Positions 51,990 through 61,825 of a stretch of DNA of 64,000 bases are shown one piece after another (positions within the stretch are counted from its first letter, which is position 1; every line of letters begins with the position of its first letter). The notes below the pieces were generated by a model. The model was given only the letters and a program-made list of their open reading frames with translations, was not told the DNA's origin and ran no database searches. The position numbers and the translations under genes are program-made. The stretch comes from Bacteroidia bacterium (GTDB lineage Bacteria; Bacteroidota; Bacteroidia; Bacteroidales; Paludibacteraceae). The stretch spans positions 24,960 through 88,959 of the forward strand of contig SAAO01000014.1 in assembly GCA_009929375.1 (NCBI GenBank), given 5' to 3'.

Positions 51990-54900
51990 TTATTTAATAA
52001 TTATTTTGGTGGATTCGGATAATACGTCCGTTACTGCCCTCACAATATAGGCTTGCTGCAACTGAACAGGAAATGTAATGATTTCATTGCTACCCACAGT
52101 TTTATATCCACAGTTCCGACCTGCTAAATCGAAAACACTTATCCTTGCCTCTAATTTAGTATCGTTATATACACATATATTGTTATTCATCGAGAAAACC
52201 TTGATATGTGTTGGATTGATAGCCTCATCAGATGCTGAATTTGCAATAATTTTAAATCTATTTACCGGCTTTGCCGTGGACTCTGCGGTAAAGATATACT
52301 CTGTTCCGCTCTCTGTTATATCAGCCACGACATTGGCCACAATATCTACCAAATATATTTTAGAATATTTACCTTCGGCGTTTTCATGCACCACTGTCAT
52401 TTTGTACTCAGTATCCTGTCCTGCCTGAAATGCCAGTGTTGTATTGTTAAGATCGTCAATGGCGCCTACCTGATAGTTTCCATCTTCCTCAATAGCGTAA
52501 ATCTGTGGATCGAGCGCTGAACCCGGAATTTTCTCCCCATCGTAACCATCATCATAGGCTCTTGTGAATTTTTCATCCGGAACGAGCCACATTCTGTCTG
52601 TCGAAGTTTTTCCTTCAATATCAAATCTTGTCGACATTCCGGTATACCTCATTTGCTCTGAAGGCACCCGTTGTATTTCGGTATTACCCATAGCGACCGA
52701 ATTATAGTTTATACTTACATAGGCGTTTGGAGTAGGGTCAGCAACTCTTACCAACATACTACCCATCGAAGGCAACTGCCTTGGTATAAGATTAGTTCCT
52801 GCCAAGGCCTTAGGCACAGCAGTATACTGTCCGGGGGCATTTCCAAGCTGACTAGAATCTTTGATAGCATTCCATTGCTCGAAAGTTCCGGTGTTGTATA
52901 AATATATTTGTTGTTCCATACCGCTACCTAAGCCCAGCTGAAGAATATCTATGGCCGCCGTATATGGATTTGCAAATATATACTGACCGGGATAAAGCAC
53001 TCCGCCTGAAGTGGTTTTCGACAATGGGCCTGAATTAAAATTACGATTCACAAGCTTTCCTTTGAAAGAGATCAGGCGCGGAGTTTCGTAACAAAGTTCG
53101 TACCCTTTGAACGGAATAACATTCGACTCGTTGGTCAGCGATTGCCAGTGCGTCAATGTATCGTTGCCGGCCTCGTTTCTCTCGCGAACATGAGCTCCAT
53201 AAAAAGTAGGATTTGCTTTAATCGTATCCACAGGAATTCCAAAATACTGCCACTTATAGCGCTGTTTTGGGTTTGTTTTATTCACATCCCAACTTGATTT
53301 TGAATACATCTCAACCGTAGCATAAACAGCCTTATTACCATAGTAAATAAGAGAACCGTTAGGACTTGTTGACGAAGCCTGAATGTGTATCCTGCTTGTA
53401 TTTCCATCGGTAGTAATATTATTATTAATCGTAAGTGTTTTACCGACAGGTATTACAAGTCTTTTGGTGGTTTGATTGATTAAGCTACCTTGCGTTCTGT
53501 CCTGATCCAATACTAAATCGTTCACAGCAGCAGAGCCATAATTCTGTACCGTTGCAAAAACAACATCCTCCCCGGGAATCGGAACAAAATTTGCCGTCCA
53601 GTTCGATGCTGTTCCCCAGTCGGTACTGTTAGTTCCTCTCCAATAGTTAGTCGACGGATTAACAACCATCGTAATTGTATTTGAATTCACAGGATTTGCT
53701 GTTGTACATTGCAGGCTCGAGGTCAAAACACATTTCACCTGATCGCCGGTTTGAGGCACATAACTAAATGTAGCACCGTTGCCAACCTGTAGCACATTAT
53801 TATTTACATACCACGCATAAGTTGGAGCTGCACCACCATTAGTAGGTGTAGCTGTAAAAGTAACTGTTGCACCCTGAGTGGAAGGATTTGAGGATGCAGC
53901 AATGACAGCCGTTGGTGTTACCCGAGGATTTACGGTCAGAGAGACTGTACTGCTTACCTGATATACCTGTTCAAAAACCATATCATCCAAACCAAAGTCA
54001 TTTCCTTGTCCACCAATAAAAGTATTTATCAATGTCAATTGCAGAGATGTAGATGTTCCTGAATTGATATTACACAGATATTGACTCCAGGTTGTAGCAC
54101 TAAGCGTATTAATCGGACCCACAGGCACATTGTTCACATACAATTGTAGTTTAGCATAATTTGCATCGCCCGTTTTATTAATATTTTCGGCATAATAACT
54201 AAATTGATAGGCTGTATTGGGGTTAACGGCAATGGTTTGTGACCAAACAATAGCGCCTGTTGTTGCTGCACCATCCACAACCATCATTTGTTCACCGGGG
54301 TCTGGGGTATGGTCAGTTCCATTAATAAAGTAGGTTGCATCAACGCTACTTGGATTGTTGGTGATTGCATATCCGCCATATGTACCGGTTTTGAACGCAT
54401 CATAGGTAGTACCAAATCCTGTATTTCCCAATTCAAAATCACCATTGGTTAACAGATTCACACCCGACCTCACTGCCCCGGTAACAGTATAATTACCATT
54501 TAATGCCGTAGTCCCTGTTCCCAAATTAGGGTTAGGTGACGTAGAATAAAAACCATTGGGACCACTCCAGCTTTGATTGATAATATTGCTCCCCGTACTT
54601 GTCAGCGTCACATTGCTTCCTGCACAGACATTATATGGATTTGCAGGACCGGCGGTAATAGTGGGTACCGGAACGACTTTCCCTACACAGGCTACATTGA
54701 CAGGAGTCGTACCAGTTGATGTCAAGGTAACATTTCCGTTGTAAGTACCTTCGGTCTTTCCTGCTTTTAAACGAATGTAAACACGGGAAGCATTAATTTT
54801 TCCTCCATTAGGAGCTATCGTAAAATTATTTACAAATGATCCCTCTACTCCGGAGTCGGAGATTTCGAAATCGGTTGGCGCGGTAACTGTTACACCGGCT

Positions 54901-57900
54901 GTAAGTCCTACGCCACTTACTGTAAACGACTGCACAATTGATGGACCTTGCCCTACTATATAAAAGAAACCATTCAGGTTCGGATTTGAGCTAATACTTG
55001 CAGCGTCACTAACAACCTCACCGCTACAAGCCACTGATTGCGTTATAGCGTTGGTGGATGAAAGTAATATATTCTCCGCAGGAATTACGCCAACCGAATA
55101 ACCCGATTTCATTCTTACATAAATTGGAGTCGAATTTACAACTCCCCCTGTTTGTGTCAACGTAATACTTGAACCATAAGTTCCACCCAAAGACGTTGAA
55201 ATCGCAAAATGCGTAGGTGCTGCAATAACGATATTTGCAGACAAAGCATATCCGCTTACATCAAACGACTGAACTTCAGAAGGGCCAGCTCCTGAAGTAT
55301 AAATAAAACCAGCCAGCGTAAATTGAGACACATTAATAGTGGCCCTGTTGACTGTTCCCTGACAGTTAACAGTCACATTGGCAGCATAAGTTGCTGTGAG
55401 CGTAATATTCTGATTATAGGTGGATGTAGAAAGCCCTGATTTTAACCTCACCCATACGGTAGCACCTGCTCCACTTACATTAGCAGAAGTAAATGTCAGA
55501 CTTCCCGAAGTAAAACCTGTTGTAGCCGATGTTCTCGAAATTTCAAAATCGGCAGGGGCTGTAACCGTTACATTACCTACAATACTTGTTCCCTTGACGT
55601 TAAACGTCTGAGTAGCAGACGGACCATTTCCTAACACATAACTCATTCCCGTCAAAACACCCGGAGTGACTGTTATTTTGGGTTGATTGATAACAGTACC
55701 ACTCACATTGATCGTCCTACTGGTTGCACCGGTAGAGGAAGCTGTAATAATATCGCTATAACTACCAACACTGATGCCGGCTTTCAGGCGAACATAAATA
55801 GTAGTAGACGGCACATTTCCTGAACCATTGTTAATCAACAATGCGTTAACGCTTCCCAGAAACAAGCCACCACTTTCGGTTGAAAGTTCGAATTTTGAAT
55901 CGGGCGGCAATGAAAGTCTTATGTTTTCTGCCATATTCGTACCACTTACAGTGAACGATTGCTCTGTGGAAGGTCCGTTATTTTCGGCATAAGTAAATGG
56001 AGAAAGACTTGTTGATGAAACTGTTATTTTGGGACTTATTCTTCCGAGAACAAAAAACCAGGATGTATTTCCTGTAATTGGAATTGTAGCCGAATTTGTA
56101 ATTTCATTGACTCCTACAGTCCCGTTACGGGCTGTGTACACACCGTTAGCACTTGTACTTGAGGCTATTGAGTTCATAGGAGCAATAGCTGTAGTCCGCC
56201 CTAATGAAACAGACGTATTTGCAAGGCTCCCATTCTCTGTAACTTGCCAATAATCTTCTGTGCTGATCGACTCCAAAGTCGCATCAACGCTTCCACCTGA
56301 ACCGGTTGCAAAAGCCTCCACCTGAACAGTAGTTGTACCTGTTCCTGTTGTAGGGTTTACCAACGAAAACGGCTTATAACTACCCGATTTCCCTACAGGA
56401 AAAACATAGGTGGATCCGCTTCCCAAACTTGTTGGCAGTGTCCACCTGACAGGTCCATTGATATAAGTTGTAGCCGAACCGCCAGAAATGGCCGATGTGG
56501 CGGTATTGGTAATGGATAGTAAATTATCGGTAGTGGAAGATAAAACGCCATTGGTTAATGTGAGTACACCTGTAACCGTTGTTCCTCCATTTAAGGTTTT
56601 CGTTCCACTGCCCGAGACAGTAAGATTAGAATAAGTTGTATTTTTAATAGTTTGATCACCTGATCCACTATAATTTACTGTATTTCCGGCTGCTGTTGCA
56701 GTAAGCGTATTTATAGCAGAAGCTGAAGTAATAAGAGCCGATATATTTAAAACACTTGTACTGGTGGCATTAGTAAAGGTTCCTATAGTGCGACCTGCAT
56801 TAATAAAATTCACCGTTCCGTTCGCATTGTTTGTCAATCCGGTAAGATATCCGGATCCATTAAGGTGAATAACACCAGTATTTGTGAAATTTGCAGCAGA
56901 AGTACCAAAAGTGCCACTCGAAGTAACTGTAAAAGCTCCCTGATTGGTCAACGTGGCGATGTTGATATAACCACTACCTTCTATATTTAGTGTCCCTGAA
57001 GATGAATTTATTAATGCTCCTGACCCGTTCAATGCTGACCCCAAAGTTAAAGTTCCATAGTTTGTAAGATTAATACCTGTAACTACAACAGTAGAACCTG
57101 ACATGTTCAGATTACCGTTAAGAGATTGCGCATTGGTATCAAAGGTATAGGTGTAAGTATTTCCCGCAGTAAATGTTCCATTATTGGTAATCCCTCCACG
57201 GAAAGTTACCGGGGAACTAGCCGAATTATTCCATGTGCCGCCTGCATTAATAGTAACAAGGCCTGTAAATATTCTTGAAGTATTATAACCACTGATCAGA
57301 AGATTACCGCTTGAGCCACCACCAATAGTAGTAGTCCCGGTTACAGTTAAGCTGTTTGATCCAATATCAAGTGTTGTTTCATCTCCAATATTTAAATTAC
57401 CGCCAATACTAACTCCATTTTGTAAAGTTTTTGTATTACTACCTGATACCGTTAGATGATAATAATTATAATTACCTACAGTTTGTGTTGAGCCATTATA
57501 ATTCACTGTTCCTCGCGTTAATGCAACAGCACTCCATCTATCGTTAGAAATTGTTCCTCCTGTTATCGTCCCGGTGCCACCTATATTCAAAGTACCTGCA
57601 CCCAAGAAAACTATTTGGTTTCTGTCGGCAGATCCATTCATTGTAATGTTTCCTAAGACATTAACAGTACCTGTCAAAACACTTATATATGAGTCTAAAT
57701 CATTATTTCCGTTATTGGCCATTGTTACAGAACCAGCAGTTAATGTTCCGTTGCCAACCACTATAGCTTTATCAAGGAAGGATCCATTTGCTGCTCCAAT
57801 TGTCACTTCCCCGGACACAGTAAGACTTTGACCGTCACTAATTGTGATCAAGTTACTTCTATTTCCACCATTAATCGTAAAACTTTTACAAACCGCTGCC

Positions 57901-58190
57901 GTATTTACAGTTACATTAAAATTATTCGGAATAACAACATCATCTGAACTGGTTGGCACTCCTCTTGGAGTCCAGTTGGCTGCCGTATTCCAATTAGCAG
58001 AACTACTACCGTCCCATGTTTTTAAAGCCGCATTCACATTCGCTACTCCTACGGTCAGGAGCAGTAGCCCAATAATGATAAATTTTGGCAGTTTTATCGT
58101 TTTATCGTTTTTTGTTGTAGAGCAATGCGAGTCGATTCGCATTTTAACAACTATTGCAGAGAACAGTCTGTTCATGGTTTGAAACTTCAT
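51990..58190 (-). CDS. Giant repetitive T9SS surface protein
   Basis: A 2066-residue secreted protein. A long basic N-region precedes the hydrophobic signal (FIIIGLLLLTVGVANVNA, about residues 38-54); internal ATGs at 58175 and 58142 are possible starts. Residues about 57-700 are beta-strand-rich repeats (SANWNTAANWTPRGVP opening, then many GTVNYNGS-like turns) suggesting a parallel beta-helix. Residues about 720-1167 hold four tandem immunoglobulin-like repeats of about 112 residues, each with SFTVSG-type and VRLKAG-type strands. An Ig-like and a jelly-roll module (NLLTNGDFELGNTGFG) follow, then a second ASNWT module near residue 1513, and a C-terminal part shared with the downstream paralogue. 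The tail ends in a T9SS-type domain (STKIIIK). Probably an adhesin or matrix component. Confidence 0.88.
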   Translation of the reverse strand: MKFQTMNRLFSAIVVKMRIDSHCSTTKNDKTIKLPKFIIIGLLLLTVGVANVNAALKTWDGSSSANWNTAANWTPRGVPTSSDDVVIPNNFNVTVNTAAVCKSFTINGGNRSNLITISDGQSLTVSGEVTIGAANGSFLDKAIVVGNGTLTAGSVTMANNGNNDLDSYISVLTGTVNVLGNITMNGSADRNQIVFLGAGTLNIGGTGTITGGTISNDRWSAVALTRGTVNYNGSTQTVGNYNYYHLTVSGSNTKTLQNGVSIGGNLNIGDETTLDIGSNSLTVTGTTTIGGGSSGNLLISGYNTSRIFTGLVTINAGGTWNNSASSPVTFRGGITNNGTFTAGNTYTYTFDTNAQSLNGNLNMSGSTVVVTGINLTNYGTLTLGSALNGSGALINSSSGTLNIEGSGYINIATLTNQGAFTVTSSGTFGTSAANFTNTGVIHLNGSGYLTGLTNNANGTVNFINAGRTIGTFTNATSTSVLNISALITSASAINTLTATAAGNTVNYSGSGDQTIKNTTYSNLTVSGSGTKTLNGGTTVTGVLTLTNGVLSSTTDNLLSITNTATSAISGGSATTYINGPVRWTLPTSLGSGSTYVFPVGKSGSYKPFSLVNPTTGTGTTTVQVEAFATGSGGSVDATLESISTEDYWQVTENGSLANTSVSLGRTTAIAPMNSIASSTSANGVYTARNGTVGVNEITNSATIPITGNTSWFFVLGRISPKITVSSTSLSPFTYAENNGPSTEQSFTVSGTNMAENIRLSLPPDSKFELSTESGGLFLGSVNALLINNGSGNVPSTTIYVRLKAGISVGSYSDIITASSTGATSRTINVSGTVINQPKITVTPGVLTGMSYVLGNGPSATQTFNVKGTSIVGNVTVTAPADFEISRTSATTGFTSGSLTFTSANVSGAGATVWVRLKSGLSTSTYNQNITLTATYAANVTVNCQGTVNRATINVSQFTLAGFIYTSGAGPSEVQSFDVSGYALSANIVIAAPTHFAISTSLGGTYGSSITLTQTGGVVNSTPIYVRMKSGYSVGVIPAENILLSSTNAITQSVACSGEVVSDAASISSNPNLNGFFYIVGQGPSIVQSFTVSGVGLTAGVTVTAPTDFEISDSGVEGSFVNNFTIAPNGGKINASRVYIRLKAGKTEGTYNGNVTLTSTGTTPVNVACVGKVVPVPTITAGPANPYNVCAGSNVTLTSTGSNIINQSWSGPNGFYSTSPNPNLGTGTTALNGNYTVTGAVRSGVNLLTNGDFELGNTGFGTTYDAFKTGTYGGYAITNNPSSVDATYFINGTDHTPDPGEQMMVVDGAATTGAIVWSQTIAVNPNTAYQFSYYAENINKTGDANYAKLQLYVNNVPVGPINTLSATTWSQYLCNINSGTSTSLQLTLINTFIGGQGNDFGLDDMVFEQVYQVSSTVSLTVNPRVTPTAVIAASSNPSTQGATVTFTATPTNGGAAPTYAWYVNNNVLQVGNGATFSYVPQTGDQVKCVLTSSLQCTTANPVNSNTITMVVNPSTNYWRGTNSTDWGTASNWTANFVPIPGEDVVFATVQNYGSAAVNDLVLDQDRTQGSLINQTTKRLVIPVGKTLTINNNITTDGNTSRIHIQASSTSPNGSLIYYGNKAVYATVEMYSKSSWDVNKTNPKQRYKWQYFGIPVDTIKANPTFYGAHVRERNEAGNDTLTHWQSLTNESNVIPFKGYELCYETPRLISFKGKLVNRNFNSGPLSKTTSGGVLYPGQYIFANPYTAAIDILQLGLGSGMEQQIYLYNTGTFEQWNAIKDSSQLGNAPGQYTAVPKALAGTNLIPRQLPSMGSMLVRVADPTPNAYVSINYNSVAMGNTEIQRVPSEQMRYTGMSTRFDIEGKTSTDRMWLVPDEKFTRAYDDGYDGEKIPGSALDPQIYAIEEDGNYQVGAIDDLNNTTLAFQAGQDTEYKMTVVHENAEGKYSKIYLVDIVANVVADITESGTEYIFTAESTAKPVNRFKIIANSASDEAINPTHIKVFSMNNNICVYNDTKLEARISVFDLAGRNCGYKTVGSNEIITFPVQLQQAYIVRAVTDVLSESTKIIIK

Positions 58191-58403
58191 TAAAATTGTA
58201 TAAATAGAATATTTATTTCTTTATTGTTGTAATTCGGAGAATGATATGATTATAATTCTGCTTTGATCCAACATTCGCCTGCAATTAACAAAAAAAACAA
58301 CGCAAGTTGTGTTTTATAATTCTGTTCTTTGAAAGTGGATTGTAAAAACACTTTCAACCGGATTATTGGTCCTGGAGCTGCACAAGCACTATTTTATTGG
58401 TAA

Positions 58404-58474
58404 ACGCTCATTCAACACAAATTGTTGAACTATTTCATTCAGGAAACATAAAAACATTTCCTCTGAAAGAGCGT
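58404..58474 (-). ncRNA. Predicted three-way-junction RNA in the leader of the giant surface-protein gene
   Basis: P1: GAGCGT (58469-58474) pairs with ACGCTC (58404-58409). Inside, P2 pairs TTCAG+GAAA (58438-58446) with TTTC+CTGAA (58457-58467, 2-base bulge), and P3 pairs TTCAACA (58411-58417) with TGTTGAA (58423-58429). A further hairpin, TTGAAAGTG (58329-58337) with CACTTTCAA (58349-58357), lies closer to the gene. All fall in a predicted leader of about 280 bases. I do not recognise a known riboswitch class. Confidence 0.45.
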
Positions 58475-58475
58475 A

Positions 58476-58507
58476 CAAATATAATATATTTAATTGATTA
58501 GCTCAAA
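58476..58507 (-). promoter_or_regulatory. Promoter of the giant surface-protein gene
   Basis: Minus strand: TTTG at 58507-58504, a 20-base spacer, TATATTTG at 58483-58476. Transcription should start near 58470, giving a leader of about 280 bases. In the 688-base gap 58191-58878 I see this promoter, the leader hairpins and the terminator at 58812, but no gene. Confidence 0.72.
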
Positions 58508-58811
58508 TAGAGGATCAGTCAAAACGGCATAAAAAATCTCACTGCCGTACGAAATTCAAGTTTTGTCGGTCAGTAGTGATTTTCTGTATGTTTTGGTCGA
58601 CTACAAAAATATGAGATTCTCAGGCTTTTTCAATTTTTAAAGTTTCGGATAGTAGTGATGATGCGTAATGTTTTTTCCTGTTTTTTGTACTGGATTGAAA
58701 TTGTTATGTTTTTTTGATTTTCAAATAGTAACTTATGTTTCACAATGAAGTGCTGAATCATTGACCTGATATATGGTTGGCCATAGTTTTCAAAACTGCG
58801 TGTATGTAAAA

Positions 58812-58848
58812 CAAAAGAGTCTGAATGGGTATCATTCAGACTCTTTTG
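58812..58848 (-). terminator. Terminator of the PgpH-like gene
   Basis: CAAAAGAGTCTGAAT at 58812-58826 pairs perfectly over 15 bases with ATTCAGACTCTTTTG at 58834-58848, 7-base loop; on the minus strand TTTTGTTTT follows. Confidence 0.92.
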
Positions 58849-58878
58849 GGAATATAGTTTTTTGAGATGGGAAATGCT

Positions 58879-60909
58879 TTATTTTTTCAACTCCGGATAT
58901 ACAATTCTGGAGTGGTAAATGTTTTTTATTTTTTCTTTAAAAACTGATTTTACCGTTTCTACATCTCTGAAGCTTATCGGTGCGTCTTTAAACTGACCAT
59001 CGGCTATTTGAGAATCAATCATTTTCTCTACAGCATCGTTTATGCTTTCTTCGGTATAAACACCGAGACTTCTCGAGCGGGCTTCCACAGCATCGGCCAT
59101 CATTAAAATGGCTGTTTCCTTGCTGTTTGGTAATGGTCCCGGATAGCAATAAGCTTCTTCGTTGGGTGTCACTCCCGGGTTAGCATTGATAAACGAATTG
59201 TAAAAATATTTTGTTTTACCCAATCCATGATGGGTGGTAATGAAGTTGATAATCTGCTCGGGTAAATGATTTTTTCGCGCAATTTCAACACCAGCATGCA
59301 CATGGTCGATAATTTTGCGCGAGGCTTCCTCGAAATTCATTTCGGCCAATGGGTTAGGGCCTCCCATTTGATTTTCGATAAAATAATGCGGGTTTTTCAT
59401 TTTCCCAATATCGTGATAAAGTGCTCCTGTACGAACGAGCAGACTGTTTGCACCAATTTTTTTAGCTGCTTCGGTAGCCAGATTCGATACCTGAAGTGTG
59501 TGTTGAAATGTGCCCGGTGCTGTTTCGGCAAACTTCATCATAAGGTCGCTGTTTACGTTGGTCAACTCCACAAGGGTAACGGCTGAGATTAATCCGAAGA
59601 TTTTCTCGAAAATGTAAATCAGAATGTAAGCCAGCAACAAAAAAGCACTACTCACACCAAAGTAAAGCACAGGGAGCCAATGTATTCGTTTCAATTCTCC
59701 TTCCGAAATAAATTCGAAAGCCAGATATAATCCCACGTAACTTAAAAATATATACAATGCAGTTTGCGCAAGCTGCGAACGTTGTGTCATATCCTTCAAA
59801 CTCGAAACTGCTGCCATGCCAACTGCAATTTGAAGCACTACAAAGCGAAACGAATTGTCGACCATAAACGAGATAATCAGCACAGTGATGATGTGCGCAA
59901 ACAAAGCTGTTCGCGAGTCGAAAAACACCCGGATGATAATTGGTAAAAGGGCAAACGGTATCATAAAATAGTTCCATGCCGTGTATCGAACCGTTACAGA
60001 AGCAAGTCCTGTTATGATTAATATCAAGAGTGAAATAAACAGCAGATTACCAAAACTATCGAATATCCTTGGCCGGAATAAATTGAGATAGAGAAAGAAA
60101 AGCGCAACCAGCGCTGTAATAATAATAATTTCCCCGATAATTACCAGACTCGATTGCTGCAACGACGATTTGCGTTTCTGATATTCAATTTTTAATGAAT
60201 TCAGAGCCGCATAACTTTCAGGAGTCACAATTTCACCTCTGTCAATAATTCGTTCGCCCGACTGAATCATTCCTGAAGTAAGCGAAAGATCCTTCAATAA
60301 GTCGTTCTTGGCGACATTGGATGTGGCAGTGTCATATTTCAGATTTTCAACGAGATAAAGATTCAGGTTGTAGTCTTTAACCTGTTCGGGCGCATCTCTC
60401 AGTATTTCTTCATAAGCTGTTTTCGGTGTATAGAGCTCTTTTACAGGGATTTGCCTGGTAAGTCTGTTGGGTAAAATATAATGAATTTTTGTTCGGGCTT
60501 CACCATTCAATTCGCTTAAATCTTCAGCCGAAATAACACCTTTTGCATATATCTGTTCAAGTTTATTCTTTAGAAATGTCTGATTATCAATTGGCTTTTC
60601 ATTATTCTTTTGGTAATCGGCTGCCAGTTTGTTAAACTGCTTTTGTGCCATAGTGGTATCGATAACATAATATGGCGCATAATTTTTCAGCAATTCTGCC
60701 GTCTCTTTCAAAATTATTTCTTCATTTTTGTAAATAGGAAAATCGAACGATGCTGTAATCAGCTCGTACGACCATGGTTTCCCGATTTCAAAATGATATT
60801 TGAATTTGTTTTCGGTTGGGAATAACTGTATGATAATTGCGATCACACAAATTATTAAGCCGACTTTTATAAAATTGTCTAAGTGTTTTTGGGTAATTTT
60901 TATTTTCAT
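58879..60909 (-). CDS. 7TM-HD phosphohydrolase, PgpH-like
   Basis: A 676-residue membrane protein. One N-terminal transmembrane helix (VGLIICVIAIIIQLF) leads to an extracytoplasmic domain of about 230 residues, followed by about seven transmembrane segments between residues 255 and 450, and a cytosolic HD domain at about 460-676 (ALYHDIGKMKNPHYF with the HD pair, DHVHAGVEIARKNHL, and ITTHHG). In Listeria and others PgpH hydrolyses c-di-AMP. The domain order matches. Whether this organism makes c-di-AMP cannot be seen here. The gene is monocistronic with a strong terminator; no clear promoter was found. Confidence 0.92.
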   Translation of the reverse strand: MKIKITQKHLDNFIKVGLIICVIAIIIQLFPTENKFKYHFEIGKPWSYELITASFDFPIYKNEEIILKETAELLKNYAPYYVIDTTMAQKQFNKLAADYQKNNEKPIDNQTFLKNKLEQIYAKGVISAEDLSELNGEARTKIHYILPNRLTRQIPVKELYTPKTAYEEILRDAPEQVKDYNLNLYLVENLKYDTATSNVAKNDLLKDLSLTSGMIQSGERIIDRGEIVTPESYAALNSLKIEYQKRKSSLQQSSLVIIGEIIIITALVALFFLYLNLFRPRIFDSFGNLLFISLLILIITGLASVTVRYTAWNYFMIPFALLPIIIRVFFDSRTALFAHIITVLIISFMVDNSFRFVVLQIAVGMAAVSSLKDMTQRSQLAQTALYIFLSYVGLYLAFEFISEGELKRIHWLPVLYFGVSSAFLLLAYILIYIFEKIFGLISAVTLVELTNVNSDLMMKFAETAPGTFQHTLQVSNLATEAAKKIGANSLLVRTGALYHDIGKMKNPHYFIENQMGGPNPLAEMNFEEASRKIIDHVHAGVEIARKNHLPEQIINFITTHHGLGKTKYFYNSFINANPGVTPNEEAYCYPGPLPNSKETAILMMADAVEARSRSLGVYTEESINDAVEKMIDSQIADGQFKDAPISFRDVETVKSVFKEKIKNIYHSRIVYPELKK

Positions 60910-61306
60910 ACGTTTAAATTCTTATTTTGCCGGCAATTTGTTACTTATGCAATTACCAAAGGAGTAATTCAGCACGACTAATATTGTTTATCAGCTTATT
61001 TGTCTGATTATGAAGTCATTTTTTTATAAAAAAGACATGCTCAAATGCTTTTTTCCGGATATTTTCCTGCATGAATTAATTGAGCGGGTAAAATTACAAA
61101 AAAAACTGAAATTAAGTACCTTACAATTGCTGTTTGGCTTATATTATTCAACATTCGGAGTTACTTGTGTGTTTATTTTCATTGAAAAAAATATTTATTT
61201 TTCATTCCGATGTAAGAGTTTTCAGTTATTTACGTCATTATTTATAGAAACACGGATAAAATGCCTGAAATCTTTTGTTAAATGTAAATCCCATGAAAAT
61301 TTCAAG

Positions 61307-61825
61307 ATGAATAGTTCGCAATTCAACAGCTATATACTTACCCTTTCAGATAAGCTATTTCGTTTGGCGCGATCTATTCTGAAAAACGAAACCGAAGCAG
61401 AGGATGCAGTACAGGAGCTGAATCTCAAATTATGGGAAAAGCGTCATCAGTTAGAAGATATTGATAATGTGCAGGCATTTGCCATGCGATCGATGCGAAA
61501 CTTATGTATCGATATGGTCAGGCAGCAGAAAAATACGGATGAAATGCAACAGGATATAATTTACGATGCGCCCGACCCGTATTTACAGACCGAGCAAATG
61601 GATATGGTGAGCCGCATTCGGATTATGATAGATAAATTACCTGAACTTCAGCGTACTATTATAAGGTTGCGCGATGTGGAAGGTCTCGAAATGAATGAAA
61701 TTTCCGAAATTACAGGGGTTTCGTTGAATGCAGCAACGGTAAATTTGTCGAGAGCCCGGCAAAAGATTCGTGAACAAATTATGATGGAAAACCAAAAAGT
61801 GAATGAAAGAATATGGAAAATATAA
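61307..61825 (+). CDS. ECF-type RNA polymerase sigma factor
   Basis: A 172-residue sigma-70 family protein of the extracytoplasmic-function type. Region 2 covers about residues 10-80 (LFRLARSILKNETEAEDAVQELNLKLWEKR, NVQAFAMRSMRNLCIDMVRQ) and region 4 about 105-160 (MIDKLPELQRTIIRLRDVEGLEMNEISEITGVSLNAATVNLSRARQKIREQ). I start at the ATG at 61307; a longer frame from 61010 adds 99 residues with no sigma homology. It overlaps the next gene by 13 bases, so the two are translationally coupled. The 397-base gap 60910-61306 shows no gene and no exact -7 box, which would fit autoregulation by an ECF promoter. Confidence 0.92.
   Translation: MNSSQFNSYILTLSDKLFRLARSILKNETEAEDAVQELNLKLWEKRHQLEDIDNVQAFAMRSMRNLCIDMVRQQKNTDEMQQDIIYDAPDPYLQTEQMDMVSRIRIMIDKLPELQRTIIRLRDVEGLEMNEISEITGVSLNAATVNLSRARQKIREQIMMENQKVNERIWKI

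Noticed and set aside
61010..61306. N-terminal extension of 99 residues on the ECF sigma gene
   Set aside because: The added residues show no sigma-factor or other domain similarity and look like translated AT-rich intergenic sequence; the ATG at 61307 gives a normal ECF length.
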